NCBI GenBank assembly: GCA_026413225.1
Contig: JAPMTP010000076.1
Location: forward strand, 186,001 to 250,000
Origin: Otis tarda
Taxonomy: Eukaryota; Chordata; Aves; Otidiformes; Otididae
DNA length: 64,000 bases
Direction: 5' to 3'
In this document: positions 1 through 9,861 of the stretch, in pieces
Numbering within the stretch: position 1 is the first letter of the stretch
Layout: each line of letters opens with the position of its first letter
Made by a program: the position numbers and the translations under genes
Notes under the pieces: model-generated
Databases searched by the model: none
What the model saw: only the letters and a program-made list of their open reading frames with translations
Told to the model about the DNA's origin: nothing

Positions 1-1817
1 CTGATGCCTCCTGGTAAGCAGTCAGCTTCGCCCCTGGTGAGTCACGAGCAAGCTCATAATCTGCCAGCAGCCAACCCAGGCACAGGCACAGTAGCTGGCT
101 GTTGGTGCTCCAAACAAATTCTAAAAGAGTTTTTTTGGTTGCCTATTTCACTTCAGATCCCCTGCTCAGTGCAGTTTTGCCTGCTCTGAAGCTAGTTTCT
201 GCAGCAAAATGGCTGATGCCTCCTGTTAAGCAGTTGGAATGCAGCTGTGAGTTGTCAGCTCCAACCCTGGTGAGTCAGGAGCCCACCCACAAGCTGCCAG
301 CAGCCAGCACAGGCACCGTAGCTGACTGTTGGTGGCTCCAAACAAAGTCTAAAAGAGCTTTTTTGGTTGCCCATTTCACTTCAGATCCCCTGCCCACTGC
401 AATTTTGACTGCTCTGAAGCAAGCTTCCCCCTGCAGCAAAATGGATGATGCCACGTGGTAAGCAGTCAGCTCCATCCCTGGTGAGTCAGGAGCCCGCCCA
501 CAAGCTGCCAGCAGCCAGCCCAGGCACAGGCACTGTAGCTGGCTGTTGGTGGCTCCAAACAAAGTCTAAAAGAGCATTTTTGGTTGACCATTTCACTTTA
601 GATCACCTGTCCAATGCAGTTTTGCCTGCTCTAAGCTTGTCCCTGCAGCAAAATGGCTCACGCCTCGTGGAAAACACTTGGAGTGCAGTTGTGAGTTGTC
701 AGCTCTGCACCTGGTGAGTCAGGAGCCTGCCCACAAGCTGCCAGCAGCCAAAACAGGCAGTTTAGCTGGCTGTTGGTGGCTCCAAACAAAGTCTAAAAGA
801 GCTTTTTTGGTTGCCCATTTCACTTCAGATCCCCTGCCCAGAGCAGTTTTCCCTGCTCTGAAGCTTGTCTCTGTAGTAAAATGGCTGATGCCTCGTGGAA
901 AGCACTTGGAATGCAGCTGTGAGTTGTCAGCTCCACCCCTGGTGAGTCAGGATCCTGCCCACAAGCTGCTAGCAGCCGGCCCAGGCACAGGCACTGTAGC
1001 TGACTGTTGGTGGCTCCAAACAAAGTCTAAAAGAGCTTTTTTGGTTGCCTATTTCACTTCAGATCCCCTGCCCAGTGCAGTTTTGCCTGCTCTGAAGCAA
1101 TTTTGTCCGTGCACCAAAATGGCTGATGCCTCCTGTGAAGCACTTGGAGTGCAGCTGTGAATTGTCAGCTCTGCTGCTAGTGAGTCAGGAGCCCGCCCAC
1201 AAGCTGCCAGCAGCCAAAACAGGCACTGTAGCTGGCTGTTGGTGGCTCCAAACAAAGTCTACAAGAGCTTTTTTGGTTGCCTGTTTCACTTCAGATCCCC
1301 TGCCCAGTGCAGTTTTGCCTGCTCTGAAGCTTGTCTCCGCAGCAAAAAGGCTGATGCCTCCTGTTAAGCAGTTGGAATGCAGCTGTGAGTTGTCAGCTCC
1401 ACCCCTGGTGAGTCAGGAGCCCGCCCACAAGCTGCCAGCAGCCAAAAAAGGCACTTTAGCTGGCTGTTGGTGGCTCCAAACAAAGTCTAAAAGAGCTTAT
1501 TTGGTTGCCTATTTCACTTCAGATCCCTTGCCCAGTGCAGTTTTGCCTGCTCTGAATGAAGCATGACTCTACAGCAAAATGGCTGATGCCTCCTGGTAAG
1601 CAGATGGAATGCAGCTGTGAGTTGGCAGCTCCACCCCTGGTGAGTCAGGAGCCCACCCACAAGCTGCTAGCAGCCAGCACAGGCACTGTAGCTGCCTTGT
1701 GGTGGCTCCAAACAAAGTCTAAAAGAGCTTTTTTGGTTGCCTATTTCACTTCAGGTCCCCTGCTCAGTGCAGTTTTGCCTGCTCTGAAGCAAGCTTGTCC
1801 CTGCAGCAAAATGGCTG
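1..1817 (+). repeat. Diverged edge block, higher-order copy 1 (8 monomers)
   Basis: Monomers start at 4, 216, 448, 660, 888, 1126, 1354 and 1586, with lengths from 212 to 238 bp. They differ from each other far more than core units do. The lead monomer at 4 has 'ggtgctcc' where the consensus has 'ggtggctcc', and 'ctgctcag' for 'ctgcccag'. The monomer at 448 begins atggatgatgccacg and lacks a 21-bp stretch. Monomers at 660 and 1126 carry 'cacttggagtg'. The last monomer at 1586 carries 'gcagatgg'. The same ordered markers recur in the two following copies, which supports an old higher-order repeat. The window starts 3 bp before the anchor of the first monomer, so more units may lie to the left. 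Confidence 0.7.
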
Positions 1818-3446
1818 ATGCCTCGTGGTAAGCAGTTGGAATGCAGCTGTGAGTTGTCAGCCCCACCCCTGGTGAGTCAGGAGCCCGCCCACAAGCTGCT
1901 AGCAGCCAGCCCAGGCACAGGCACAGTAGCTGGCTGTTGGTGCTCCAAACAAATTCTAAAAGAGCATTTTTGGTTGCCTATTTCACTTCAGATCCCCTGC
2001 TCAGTGCAGTTTTGCCTGCTCTGAAGCTTGTCTCCGCAGCAAAATGGCTGATGCCTCCTGGTAAGCACTTGGAATGCAGCTGTGAGTTGTCAGCTCCACC
2101 CCTGGTGAGTCAGGAGCCCGGCCACAAGCTGCCAGCAGCCAGCCCAGGCACAGGCACTGTAGCTGGCTGTTTGTGGCTCCAAACAAAGTGTAAAAGAGCT
2201 TTTTTGGTTGCCTATTTCACTTCAGATCCCCTGCCCAGTTCAGTTTTGCCTGCTCTGAAGTAATTTTGTCCGTGCAGCAAAATGGCTGACGCCTCGTGGA
2301 AAGCCGTTGGAATGCACCTGTCAGTTGTCAGCACCACCCCTGGTGAGTCAGGTGCCCGCCCATAAGCTGCCAGCAGCCAGCACAGGCACAGGCCCCGTAG
2401 CTGACTGTTGGTGGCTCCTAACAAAGTCTAAAAGAGCTTTTTTGGTTGCCTATTTCACTTCAGATCCCCTGCCCAGTGCAGTTTAGCCAACTCTGAAGCA
2501 AGCTTGCCCCTGCAGGAAAATGGCTATTGCCTTCTGGTAAGCAGTTGGAATGCAGCTGTGAGTTGTCAGCCCCACCCTGGTGCGTCAGGAGCCCGCCCAC
2601 AAGCTGCCAGCAGCCAGCCCAGGCACAGGCACTGTAGCTGGCTGTTGGTGGCTTCAAGCAAAGTCTAAAAGAGCTTTTTTGGTTGCCTATTTCACTTCAC
2701 ATCCCCTGCCCAGTGCAGTTTTGCCTGCTCTGAAGCAAGCTTGCCACTGCAGCAAAATGGATGATGCCACGTGGTAAGCAGTCAGCTCCATCCCTGGTGA
2801 CTCAGGAGCCCGCCCACAAGCTGCCAGCAGCCAGCACAGGCACAGGCACTGTAGCTGGCTGTTGGTGGCTCCAAACAAAGTCTAAAAGAGCTTTTTTGGT
2901 TGCCTATTTCACTTCAGATCCCCTGCCCAGTGAAGTTTTGCCTGCTCTGAAGCAATTTTGTCCGTGCAGCAAAATGGCTGATGCCTCTTGGACAGCACTT
3001 GGAGTGCAGCTGTGAGTTGTCAGCTCTGCTGCTAGTGAGTCAGGACCCCGCCAACAAGCTGCCAGCAGCCAAAACAGGCACTGTAGCTGGCTGTTGGTGG
3101 CTCCAAACAAAGTCTAAAAGAGCTTTTTTGGTTGCCCATTTCACTTCAGATCCCCTGTCCAATGCAGATTTGCCTGCTCTGAAGCTTGTCTCCGCAGCAA
3201 AATGGCTGATGCCTCCTGGTAAGCAGATGGAATGCAGCTGTGAGTTGTCAGCTCCACCCCTGGTGAGTCAGGAGCCCGCACACAGGCGGGTAGCAGCCAG
3301 CCCAGGCACAGGCACTGTAGCTGGCTGTTGGTGGCTCCAAACAAAGTGTAAAAGAGCTTTTTTGGTTGCCTATTTCACTTCAGATCCCCTGCCCAGTGCA
3401 GTTTTGCCTGCTCTGAAGCAAGCTTGTCCCTGCAGCAAAATGGCTG
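1818..3446 (+). repeat. Diverged edge block, higher-order copy 2 (7 monomers)
   Basis: Monomers start at 1818, 2051, 2289, 2527, 2764, 2981 and 3209. The lead unit again has 'ggtgctcc' and 'ctgctcag'. The unit at 2051 has 'gctgtttgtgg' and ends gaagtaattttg. The unit at 2289 has 'gaaagccgttgg' and 'cacctgtcag'. The unit at 2527 has 'ggtgcgtcagg' and 'gcttcaagcaaag'. Each has a close counterpart, in the same order, at 3447-4390. The short unit at 2764 matches that at 448, and the 'gcagatgg' unit at 3209 matches 1586. The period to copy 3 is 1,629 bp. Confidence 0.8.
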
Positions 3447-5588
3447 ATGCCTCCTGTTAAGCAGTTGGAATGCACCTGTGATTTGTTAGCTCCACCCCTG
3501 CTGAGTCAGGAGCCCGCCCACAAGCTGCCAGCAGCCAGCCCAGGTACAGGCACTGTAGCTGGCTGTTGGTGCTCCAAACAAAGTCTAAAAGAGCTTTTTT
3601 GGTTGCCTATTTCACTTCAGATCCCCTGCTCAGTGCAGTTTTGCCTGCTCTGAAGCTTGTCTCCGCAGCAAAATGGCTGATGCCTCCTGGTAAGCAGTTG
3701 GAATGCAGCTGTGAGTTGTCAGCTCCAACCCTGGTGAGTCAGGAGCCCGCCCACAAGCTGCCAGCAGCCAGCCCAGGCACAGGCACCGTAGCTGGCTGTT
3801 TGTGGATCCAAACAAAGTCTAAAAGAGCTTTTTTGGTTGCCTATTTCACTTCAGATCCCCTGCCCAGTGCAGTTTTGCCTGCTCTGAAGTAATTTTGTCC
3901 GTGCAGCAAAATGGCTGACGCCTCATGGAAAGCCGTTGGAATGCACCTGTCAGTTGTCAGCACCACCCCTGGTGAGTCAGGAGCCCGCCCACAAGCTGCC
4001 AGCAGCCAGCCCAGGCACAGGCCCCGTAGCTGGCTGTTGGTGGCTCCAAACAAAGTCTAAAAGAGCTTTTTTGGTTGCCTATTTCACTTCAGATCCCCTG
4101 CCCAGTGCAGTTTTGCCTGCTCTGAAGCAAGCTTGTCTCTGTAGGAAATGGCTGATGCTTTCTGGTAAGCAGTTGGAATGCACCTGTGAGTTGTCAGCCC
4201 CACCCTGGTGCGTCAGGAGCCCGCCCACAAGCTGCCAGCAGCCAGCCCAGGCACAGGCACTGTAGCTGGCTGTTGGTGGCTTCAAGCAAAGTCTAAAAGA
4301 GCTTTTTGGTTGCCTATTTCACTTCACATCCCCTGCCCAGTGCAGTTTTGCCTGCTCTGAAGCAAGCTTGTCCGTGCAGCAAAATGGCTGATGCCTCCTG
4401 TGGAAAGCACTTGGAGTGCAGCTGTGAATTGTCAGCTCTGCTGCTAGTGAGTCAGGAGCCCGCCCCACAAGCTGCCAGCAGCCAGCACAGGCACAGGCAC
4501 TGTAGCTGGCTGGTTGGTGGCTCCAAACAAAGTCTACAAGAGCTTTTTTGGTTGCCTGTTTCACTTCAGATCCCCTGCCCAGTGCAGGTTTTGCCTGCTC
4601 TGAAGCTTGTCCGTGCAGCAAAAAGGCTGATGCCCTCCTGTTAAGCAGTTCTGGAATGCAGCTGTGGAAGTTGTCAGCTCCACCCCTGGTGAGTCAGGAG
4701 CCTGGCCACAAGCTGCCAGCAGCCAGCCAAGGTACAGGCACTTTAGCTGGCTGTTGGTGGGCTCCAAACAAAGTCTAAAAGAGCTTTTTTGGTTGCCCAT
4801 TTCACTTCAGATCCCCTGCCCAGAGCATTTCTGCCTGCTCTGAAGCAAAGTTTATCCCACTGCAGCAAAATGGATGATGCCTCCTGCAGTCAGCAGTAAG
4901 TAGTCATCTCTGCCCCTGGTGAGTCAGGAGCCCGCCTGACACAAGCTGCCAGCAGCCAAAACAGGCACTGTAGCTGGCTGTTGGTGGCTCCAAACATAAA
5001 GTCTAAAAAGAGCTTTTTGGTTGCCCATTTCACTTCAGATCCCCTGCCCAGAACAGGTTTTGCCTGCTCTGAAGCTTGTCTCCTGCAGAAAAATGGCTAC
5101 TGATGCCTCCTGTTAAGCAGTTGGAATGCAGCTGTGAGTTGTCAGCTCCACCCCTGAGCAGTCAGGAGCCCGCCCACAAGCTGCCAGCAGCCAGCCCAGG
5201 CACAGGCACTTTAGCTGGCTGTTGGTGGCTCCAAACAAAGTCTAAAAGAGCATTATTTGGTTGCCTATTTCACTTCAGATCCCCTGCCCAGTGCAGTTTT
5301 GCCTGCTCTGAAAGAAGCTTGTCTCTGTAGCAAAATGGCTGATGCCTCCTGGTAAGCAGATGGAATGCAGCTGTGAGGGTTGTCAGCTCCACCCCTGGTG
5401 GAGTCAGGATTGCCCACAAGCTGCCAGCAGCCAGCACAGGCACAGGGCACTGGTAGACCTGGCTTGTTGGTGGCTCCAAACAAAGTCTAAAAGAGCATTT
5501 TTGGTTGCCTATTTCACTGGCAGATCCCCTGTGCCCAGTGCAGTTTTGCCTGCTCTGAAGCAAGCTTGTCCCTGCAGCAAAATGGCTG
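3447..5588 (+). repeat. Diverged edge block, higher-order copy 3 (9 monomers)
   Basis: Monomers start at 3447, 3680, 3918, 4155, 4391, 4630, 4877, 5103 and 5342. The first four match 1818, 2051, 2289 and 2527 marker for marker, for example 'ggtgctcc', 'gctgtttgtgg', 'aaagccgttgg' and 'ggtgcgtcagg'. The unit at 4391 ('cacttggagtg', 'gtctacaagag', 'gcctgtttc') is closest to 1126. The unit at 4877 has the atggatgatg start and lacks part of the unit, like 448 and 2764. The unit at 5342 has the closing 'gcagatgg'. Monomer number differs among the three copies, so unequal exchange has added or lost units. The second half is heavily disturbed by small insertions. Confidence 0.65.
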
Positions 5589-5829
5589 ATGCCTCGTGGA
5601 AAGCAGTTGGAATGCAGCTGTGAGTTTGTCTAAGCTCCACCCCTGGTGAGTCAGGAGCCCGCCCACAAGCTGCCAGCAGCCAGCCCAGGCACAGGCACCG
5701 TAGCTGGCTGTTGGTGGCTCCAAACAAAGTCTAAAAGAGCATTTTTGGTTGCCTATTTCACTTCAGATCCCCTGCCCAGTGCAGTTTTGCCTGCTCTGAA
5801 GCAAGTTTGTCCCTGCAGCAAAATGGCTG
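4391..5829 (+). repeat. Insertion-rich stretch of monomers
   Basis: Six monomers (starts 4391, 4630, 4877, 5103, 5342, 5589; lengths 239, 247, 226, 239, 247, 241) carry many insertions of 1-4 bases scattered through the unit, for example cgccccacaag, ggctggttgg, gcaggttttg, agttctgg, ggtgggctcc, gcctgacacaag, aacataaagtc, ctgtggaag, gtttgtctaagc. Units before 4391 and after 5830 show almost none of this; their variation is substitutions and a few shared deletions. The pattern looks like uncorrected long-read error or a weak assembly join, but real decay at an array edge is not excluded. Confidence 0.8.
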
Positions 5830-6776
5830 ATGCCTCCTGGTAAGCAGTTGGAATGCAGCTGTGAGTTGTCAGCTCCACCCCTGGTGAGTCAGGAGCCCGC
5901 CCACAAGCTGCCAGCAGCCAGCCCAGGCACAGGCACTGTAGCTGGCTGTTGGTGGCTCCAAACAAAGTCTAAAAGAGCTTTTTGGTTGCCTATTTCACTT
6001 CAGATCCCCTGCCCAGTGCAGTTTTGCCTGCTCTGAAGCAAGTTTGTCCCTGCAGCAAAATGGCTGATGCCTCCTGGTAAGCAGTTGGAATGCAGCTGTG
6101 AGTTGTCAGCTCCACCCCTGGTGAGTCAGGAGCCGCCCACAAGCTGCCAGCAGCCAGCCCAGGCACAGGCACTGTAGCTGGCTGTTGGTGGCTCCAAACA
6201 AAGTCTAAAAGAGCTTTTTGGTTGCCTATTTCACTTCAGATCCCCTGCCCAGTGCAGTTTTGCCTGCTCTGAAGCAAGTTTGTCCCTGCAGCAAAATGGC
6301 TGACGCCTCGTGGTAAGCAGTTGGAATGCAGCTGTGAGTTGTCAGCTCCACCCCTGGTGAGTCAGGAGCCCGCCCACAAGCTGCCAGCAGCCAGCCCAGG
6401 CACAGGCACTGTAGCTGGCTGTTGGTGGCTCCAAACAAAGTCTAAAAGAGCTTTTTGGTTGCCTATTTCACTTCAGATCCCCTGCCCAGTGCAGTTTTGC
6501 CTGCTCTGAAGCAAGCTTGTCCCTGCAGCAAAATGGCTGATGCCTCCTGGTAAGCAGTTGGAATGCAGCTGTGAGTTGTCAGCTCCACCCCTGGTGAGTC
6601 AGGAGCCCGCCCACAAGCTGCCAGCAGCCAGCCCAGGCACAGGCACTGTAGCTGGCTGTTGGTGGCTCCAAACAAAGTCTAAAAGAGCTTTTTGGTTGCC
6701 TATTTCACTTCAGATCCCCTGCCCAGTGCAGTTTTGCCTGCTCTGAAGCAAGTTTGTCCGTGCAGCAAAATGGCTG
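5830..6776 (+). repeat. First core block: four monomers with a five-T run
   Basis: The homogenised core begins here. Units at 5830, 6067, 6303 and 6540 all have 'gctttttgg' (five T) rather than six, giving 237, 236, 237 and 237 bp; 6067 also lacks one C in the 'gagcccgccc' segment. Later five-T units are scattered singly (7015, 8442, 12715, 13428, 14379, 31448, 33351, 34777, 36896, 38085, 39015, 48250, 56103, 56814, 59402, 61781). The adjacent run of four suggests local duplication of one founder unit. Confidence 0.85.
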
Positions 6777-7544
6777 ACGCCTCGTGGTAAGCAGTTGGAA
6801 TGCAGCTGTGAGTTGTCAGCTCCACCCCTGGTGAGTCAGGAGCCCGCCCACAAGCTGCCAGCAGCCAGCCCAGGCACAGGCACTGTAGCTGGCTGTTGGT
6901 GGCTCCAAACAAAGTCTAAAAGAGCTTTTTTGGTTGCCTATTTCACTTCAGATCCCCTGCCCAGTGCAGTTTTGCCTGCTCTGAAGCAAGCTTGTCCCTG
7001 CAGCAAAATGGCTGATGCCTCGTGGTAAGCAGTTGGAATGCAGCTGTGAGTTGTCAGCTCCACCCCTGGTGAGTCAGGAGCCCGCCCACAAGCTGCCAGC
7101 AGCCAGCCCAGGCACAGGCACTGTAGCTGGCTGTTGGTGGCTCCAAACAAAGTCTAAAAGAGCTTTTTGGTTGCCTATTTCACTTCAGATCCCCTGCCCA
7201 GTGCAGTTTTGCCTGCTCTGAAGCAAGCTTGTCCCTGCAGCAAAATGGCTGATGCCTCCTGGTAAGCAGTTGGAATGCAGCTGTGAGTTGTCAGCTCCAC
7301 CCCTGGTGAGTCAGGAGCCCGCCCACAAGCTGCCAGCAGCCAGCCCAGGCACAGGCACTGTAGCTGGCTGTTGGTGGCTCCAAACAAAGTCTAAAAGAGC
7401 TTTTTTGGTTGCCTATTTCACTTCAGATCCCCTGCCCAGTGCAGTTTTGCCTGCTCTGAAGCAAGCTTGTCCCTGCAGCAAAATGGCTGATGCCTCGTGG
7501 TAAGCAGTTGGAATGCAGCTGTGAGTTGTCAGCTCCACCCCTGG

Positions 7545-7551
7545 TGAGTCA
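7545..7551 (+). promoter_or_regulatory. AP-1 (TRE) heptamer TGAGTCA, one per monomer
   Basis: TGAGTCA lies at offset 56-62 of the monomer; this copy is the example. It is present in nearly every unit. I noted losses only at 2527 and 4155 (TGCGTCA) and where insertions break it at 5103 and 5342; 2764 has TGACTCA, the same site on the other strand. At 3447 the context is TGCTGAGTCAG, closer to a Maf/NF-E2 element. The match to the AP-1 consensus is exact; binding in cells is not shown. Confidence 0.6.
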
Positions 7552-7565
7552 GGAGCCCGCCCACA

Positions 7566-7617
7566 AGCTGCCAGCAGCCAGCCCAGGCACAGGCACTGTA
7601 GCTGGCTGTTGGTGGCT
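7566..7617 (+). other. Inverted repeat: 17-bp stem, 18-nt loop, one per monomer
   Basis: Left arm agctgccagcagccagc (7566-7582) pairs with right arm gctggctgttggtggct (7601-7617) around a loop with two aggcac copies. As + strand RNA it gives 14 Watson-Crick and 3 G-U pairs. On the - strand the three wobbles become A-C mismatches, so the fold is strand-biased. The aaaac subtype removes inner base pairs of the stem; agcac and agccc keep them. Most size changes in this region fall in the loop. Confidence 0.65.
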
Positions 7618-7638
7618 CCAAACAAAGTCTAAAAGAGC

Positions 7639-7741
7639 TTTTTTGGTTGCCTATTTCACTTCAGATCCCCTGCCCAGTGCAGTTTTGCCTGCTCTGAAGC
7701 AAGTTTGTCCCTGCAGCAAAATGGCTGATGCCTCGTGGTAA
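7639..7741 (+). other. Splice-site-like sequences flanking potential small exons
   Basis: Two acceptor-like sites occur per monomer: a pyrimidine-rich stretch ending ttcacttcag (to 7664) and tttgtccctgcag (to 7716). Donor-like ggtaagc follows at 7737 in the next unit, and ctggtgagt lies at 7541-7549 in this unit. Pairing them would give exons of about 21 or 73 nt per unit on the + strand. There is no evidence here of transcription or use. Confidence 0.3.
7717..7727 (+). promoter_or_regulatory. YY1-like motif caaaATGGCtg, one per monomer
   Basis: The sequence matches the core AAnATGGC of YY1 sites. It is present in almost all units and is changed to atggatg at 448, 2764, 4877, 18899, 31226, 38322 and 58715, all of which are short-type monomers. 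It also resembles a translation start context, but the frame ends after six codons in most units. Confidence 0.4.
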
Positions 7742-9392
7742 GCAGTTGGAATGCAGCTGTGAGTTGTCAGCTCCACCCCTGGTGAGTCAGGAGCCCGCCC
7801 ACAAGCTGCCAGCAGCCAGCCCAGGCACAGGCACTGTAGCTGGCTGTTGGTGGCTCCAAACAAAGTCTAAAAGAGCTTTTTTGGTTGCCTATTTCACTTC
7901 AGATCCCCTGCCCAGTGCAGTTTTGCCTGCTCTGAAGCAAGTTTGTCCCTGCAGCAAAATGGCTGACGCCTCGTGGTAAGCAGTTGGAATGCAGCTGTGA
8001 GTTGTCAGCTCCACCCCTGGTGAGTCAGGAGCCCGCCCACAAGCTGCCAGCAGCCAGCCCAGGCACAGGCACTGTAGCTGGCTGTTGGTGGCTCCAAACA
8101 AAGTCTAAAAGAGCTTTTTTGGTTGCCTATTTCACTTCAGATCCCCTGCCCAGTGCAGTTTTGCCTGCTCTGAAGCAAGTTTGTCCCTGCAGCAAAATGG
8201 CTGACGCCTCGTGGAAAGCACTTGGAATGCAGCTGTGAGTTGTCAGCTCCACCCCTGGTGAGTCAGGAGCCCGCCCACAAGCTGCCAGCAGCCAGCCCAG
8301 GCACAGGCACTGTAGCTGGCTGTTGGTGGCTCCAAACAAAGTCTAAAAGAGCTTTTTTGGTTGCCCATTTCACTTCAGATCCCCTGCCCAGTGCAGTTTT
8401 GCCTGCTCTGAAGCAAGTTTGTCCCTGCAGCAAAATGGCTGATGCCTCCTGGTAAGCAGTTGGAATGCAGCTGTGAGTTGTCAGCTCCACCCCTGGTGAG
8501 TCAGGAGCCCGCCCACAAGCTGCCAGCAGCCAGCCCAGGCACAGGCACTGTAGCTGGCTGTTGGTGGCTCCAAACAAAGTCTAAAAGAGCTTTTTGGTTG
8601 CCTATTTCACTTCAGATCCCCTGCCCAGTGCAGTTTTGCCTGCTCTGAAGCAATTTTGTCCCTGCAGCAAAATGGCTGACGCCTCGTGGTAAGCAGTTGG
8701 AATGCAGCTGTGAGTTGTCAGCTCCACCCCTGGTGAGTCAGGAGCCCGCCCACAAGCTGCCAGCAGCCAGCCCAGGCACAGGCACTGTAGCTGGCTGTTG
8801 GTGGCTCCAAACAAAGTCTAAAAGAGCTTTTTTGGTTGCCTATTTCACTTCAGATCCCCTGCCCAGTGCAGTTTTGCCTGCTCTGAAGCAAGTTTGTCCC
8901 TGCAGCAAAATGGCTGATGCCTCCTGGTAAGCAGTTGGAATGCAGCTGTGAGTTGTCAGCTCCACCCCTGGTGAGTCAGGAGCCCGCCCACAAGCTGCCA
9001 GCAGCCAGCCCAGGCACAGGCACTGTAGCTGGCTGTTGGTGGCTCCAAACAAAGTCTAAAAGAGCATTTTTGGTTGCCCATTTCACTTCAGATCCCCTGC
9101 CCAGTGCAGTTTTGCCTGCTCTGAAACAAGTTTGTCCCTGCAGCAAAATGGCTGATGCCTCCTGGTAAGCAGTTGGAATGCAGCTGTGAGTTGTCAGCTC
9201 CACCCCTGGTGAGTCAGGAGCCCGCCCACAAGCTGCCAGCAGCCAGCCCAGGCACAGGCACTGTAGCTGGCTGTTGGTGGCTCCAAACAAAGTCTAAAAG
9301 AGCTTTTTTGGTTGCCTATTTCACTTCAGATCCCCTGCCCAGTGCAGTTTTGCCTGCTCTGAAGCAAGTTTGTCCCTGCAGCAAAATGGCTG

Positions 9393-9623
9393 ATGCCTCG
9401 TGGTAAGCAGTTGGAATGCAGCTGTGAGTTGTCAGCTCCACCCCTGGTGAGTCAGGAGCCCGCCCACAAGCTGCCAGCAGCCAAACAGGCACTGTAGCTG
9501 GCTGTTGGTGGCTCCAAACAAAGTCTAAAAGAGCTTTTTTGGTTGCCTATTTCACTTCAGATCCCCTGCCCAGTGCAGTTTTGCCTGCTCTGAAGCAAGC
9601 TTGTCCCTGCAGCAAAATGGCTG
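9393..9623 (+). repeat. 231-bp monomer missing a loop hexamer
   Basis: The segment reads 'ccaaacaggcactg': one aggcac copy and one further base are gone. Similar losses occur at 29325-29556 ('agcacaggcactg', 232 bp), and 48016-48249 lacks four bases in the same place. The direct hexamer repeat in the hairpin loop is a slippage hot spot. Confidence 0.8.
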
Positions 9624-9861
9624 ATGCCTCGTGGTAAGCAGTTGGAATGCAGCTGTGAGTTGTCAGCTCCACTCCTGGTGAGTCAGGAGCCCGCCCACAA
9701 GCTGCCAGCAGCCAGCACAGGCACAGGCACCGTAGCTGGCTGTTGGTGGCTCCAAACAAAGTCTAAAAGAGCATTATTGGTTGACCATTTCACTTCAGAT
9801 CACCTGCCCAGTGCAGTTTTGCCTGCTCTGAAGCAATTTTGTCCGTGCAGCAAAATGGCTG
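9624..9861 (+). repeat. Full-length monomer with edge-type markers
   Basis: The unit carries 'ccactcctgg', agcac, caccgtag, 'gcattattggttgaccat' and 'gatcacctg'. The last two also occur in edge unit 448 ('ggttgaccat', 'gatcacctg'). It keeps the 21-bp segment, so it may be a recombinant between an edge unit and a core unit. Confidence 0.75.

Larger units (their letters stand above)
7490..7727 (+). repeat. Representative consensus monomer (238 bp)
   Basis: This unit matches the commonest form in the core and serves as the reference. In order it holds: atgcctcgtggtaag (offset 1-15); gcagttggaatgcagctgtg with a PvuII-type CAGCTG; ccctggtgagtcagg with an AP-1 heptamer (offset 56-62); an inverted repeat (77-93 and 112-128) around an 18-nt loop containing two aggcac copies; caaacaaagtctaaaag; a six-T run; ttgcctatttcacttcag (to 175); a segment ending gaagcaagtttg; and ccctgcag, a PstI-type site (222-227), followed by caaaATGGCtg. 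Hand count gives 67 C, 63 G and 2 CpG. Subtypes differ mainly at: acgcc/atgcc; cgtgg/cctgg; gtaag/gaaag; ttgg/ttgc; agccc/agcac/aaaac/agacc; cactg/caccg; gctttttt/gcattttt; gcctat/gcccat; and gcaagttt/gcaagctt/gcaatttt. Confidence 0.95.

Noticed and set aside
7566-7617. MicroRNA precursor
   Set aside because: The stem is only 17 bp, well short of a typical precursor stem of about 30 bp, and extension is stopped by mismatches.
7490-7727. Origin of the monomer from a shorter internal repeat
   Set aside because: Local echoes such as gcagttgg/gagttgtcagc and agcagccagccc/gtagctggctg are short and best explained by the inverted repeat; no clear half-unit or third-unit periodicity is visible.
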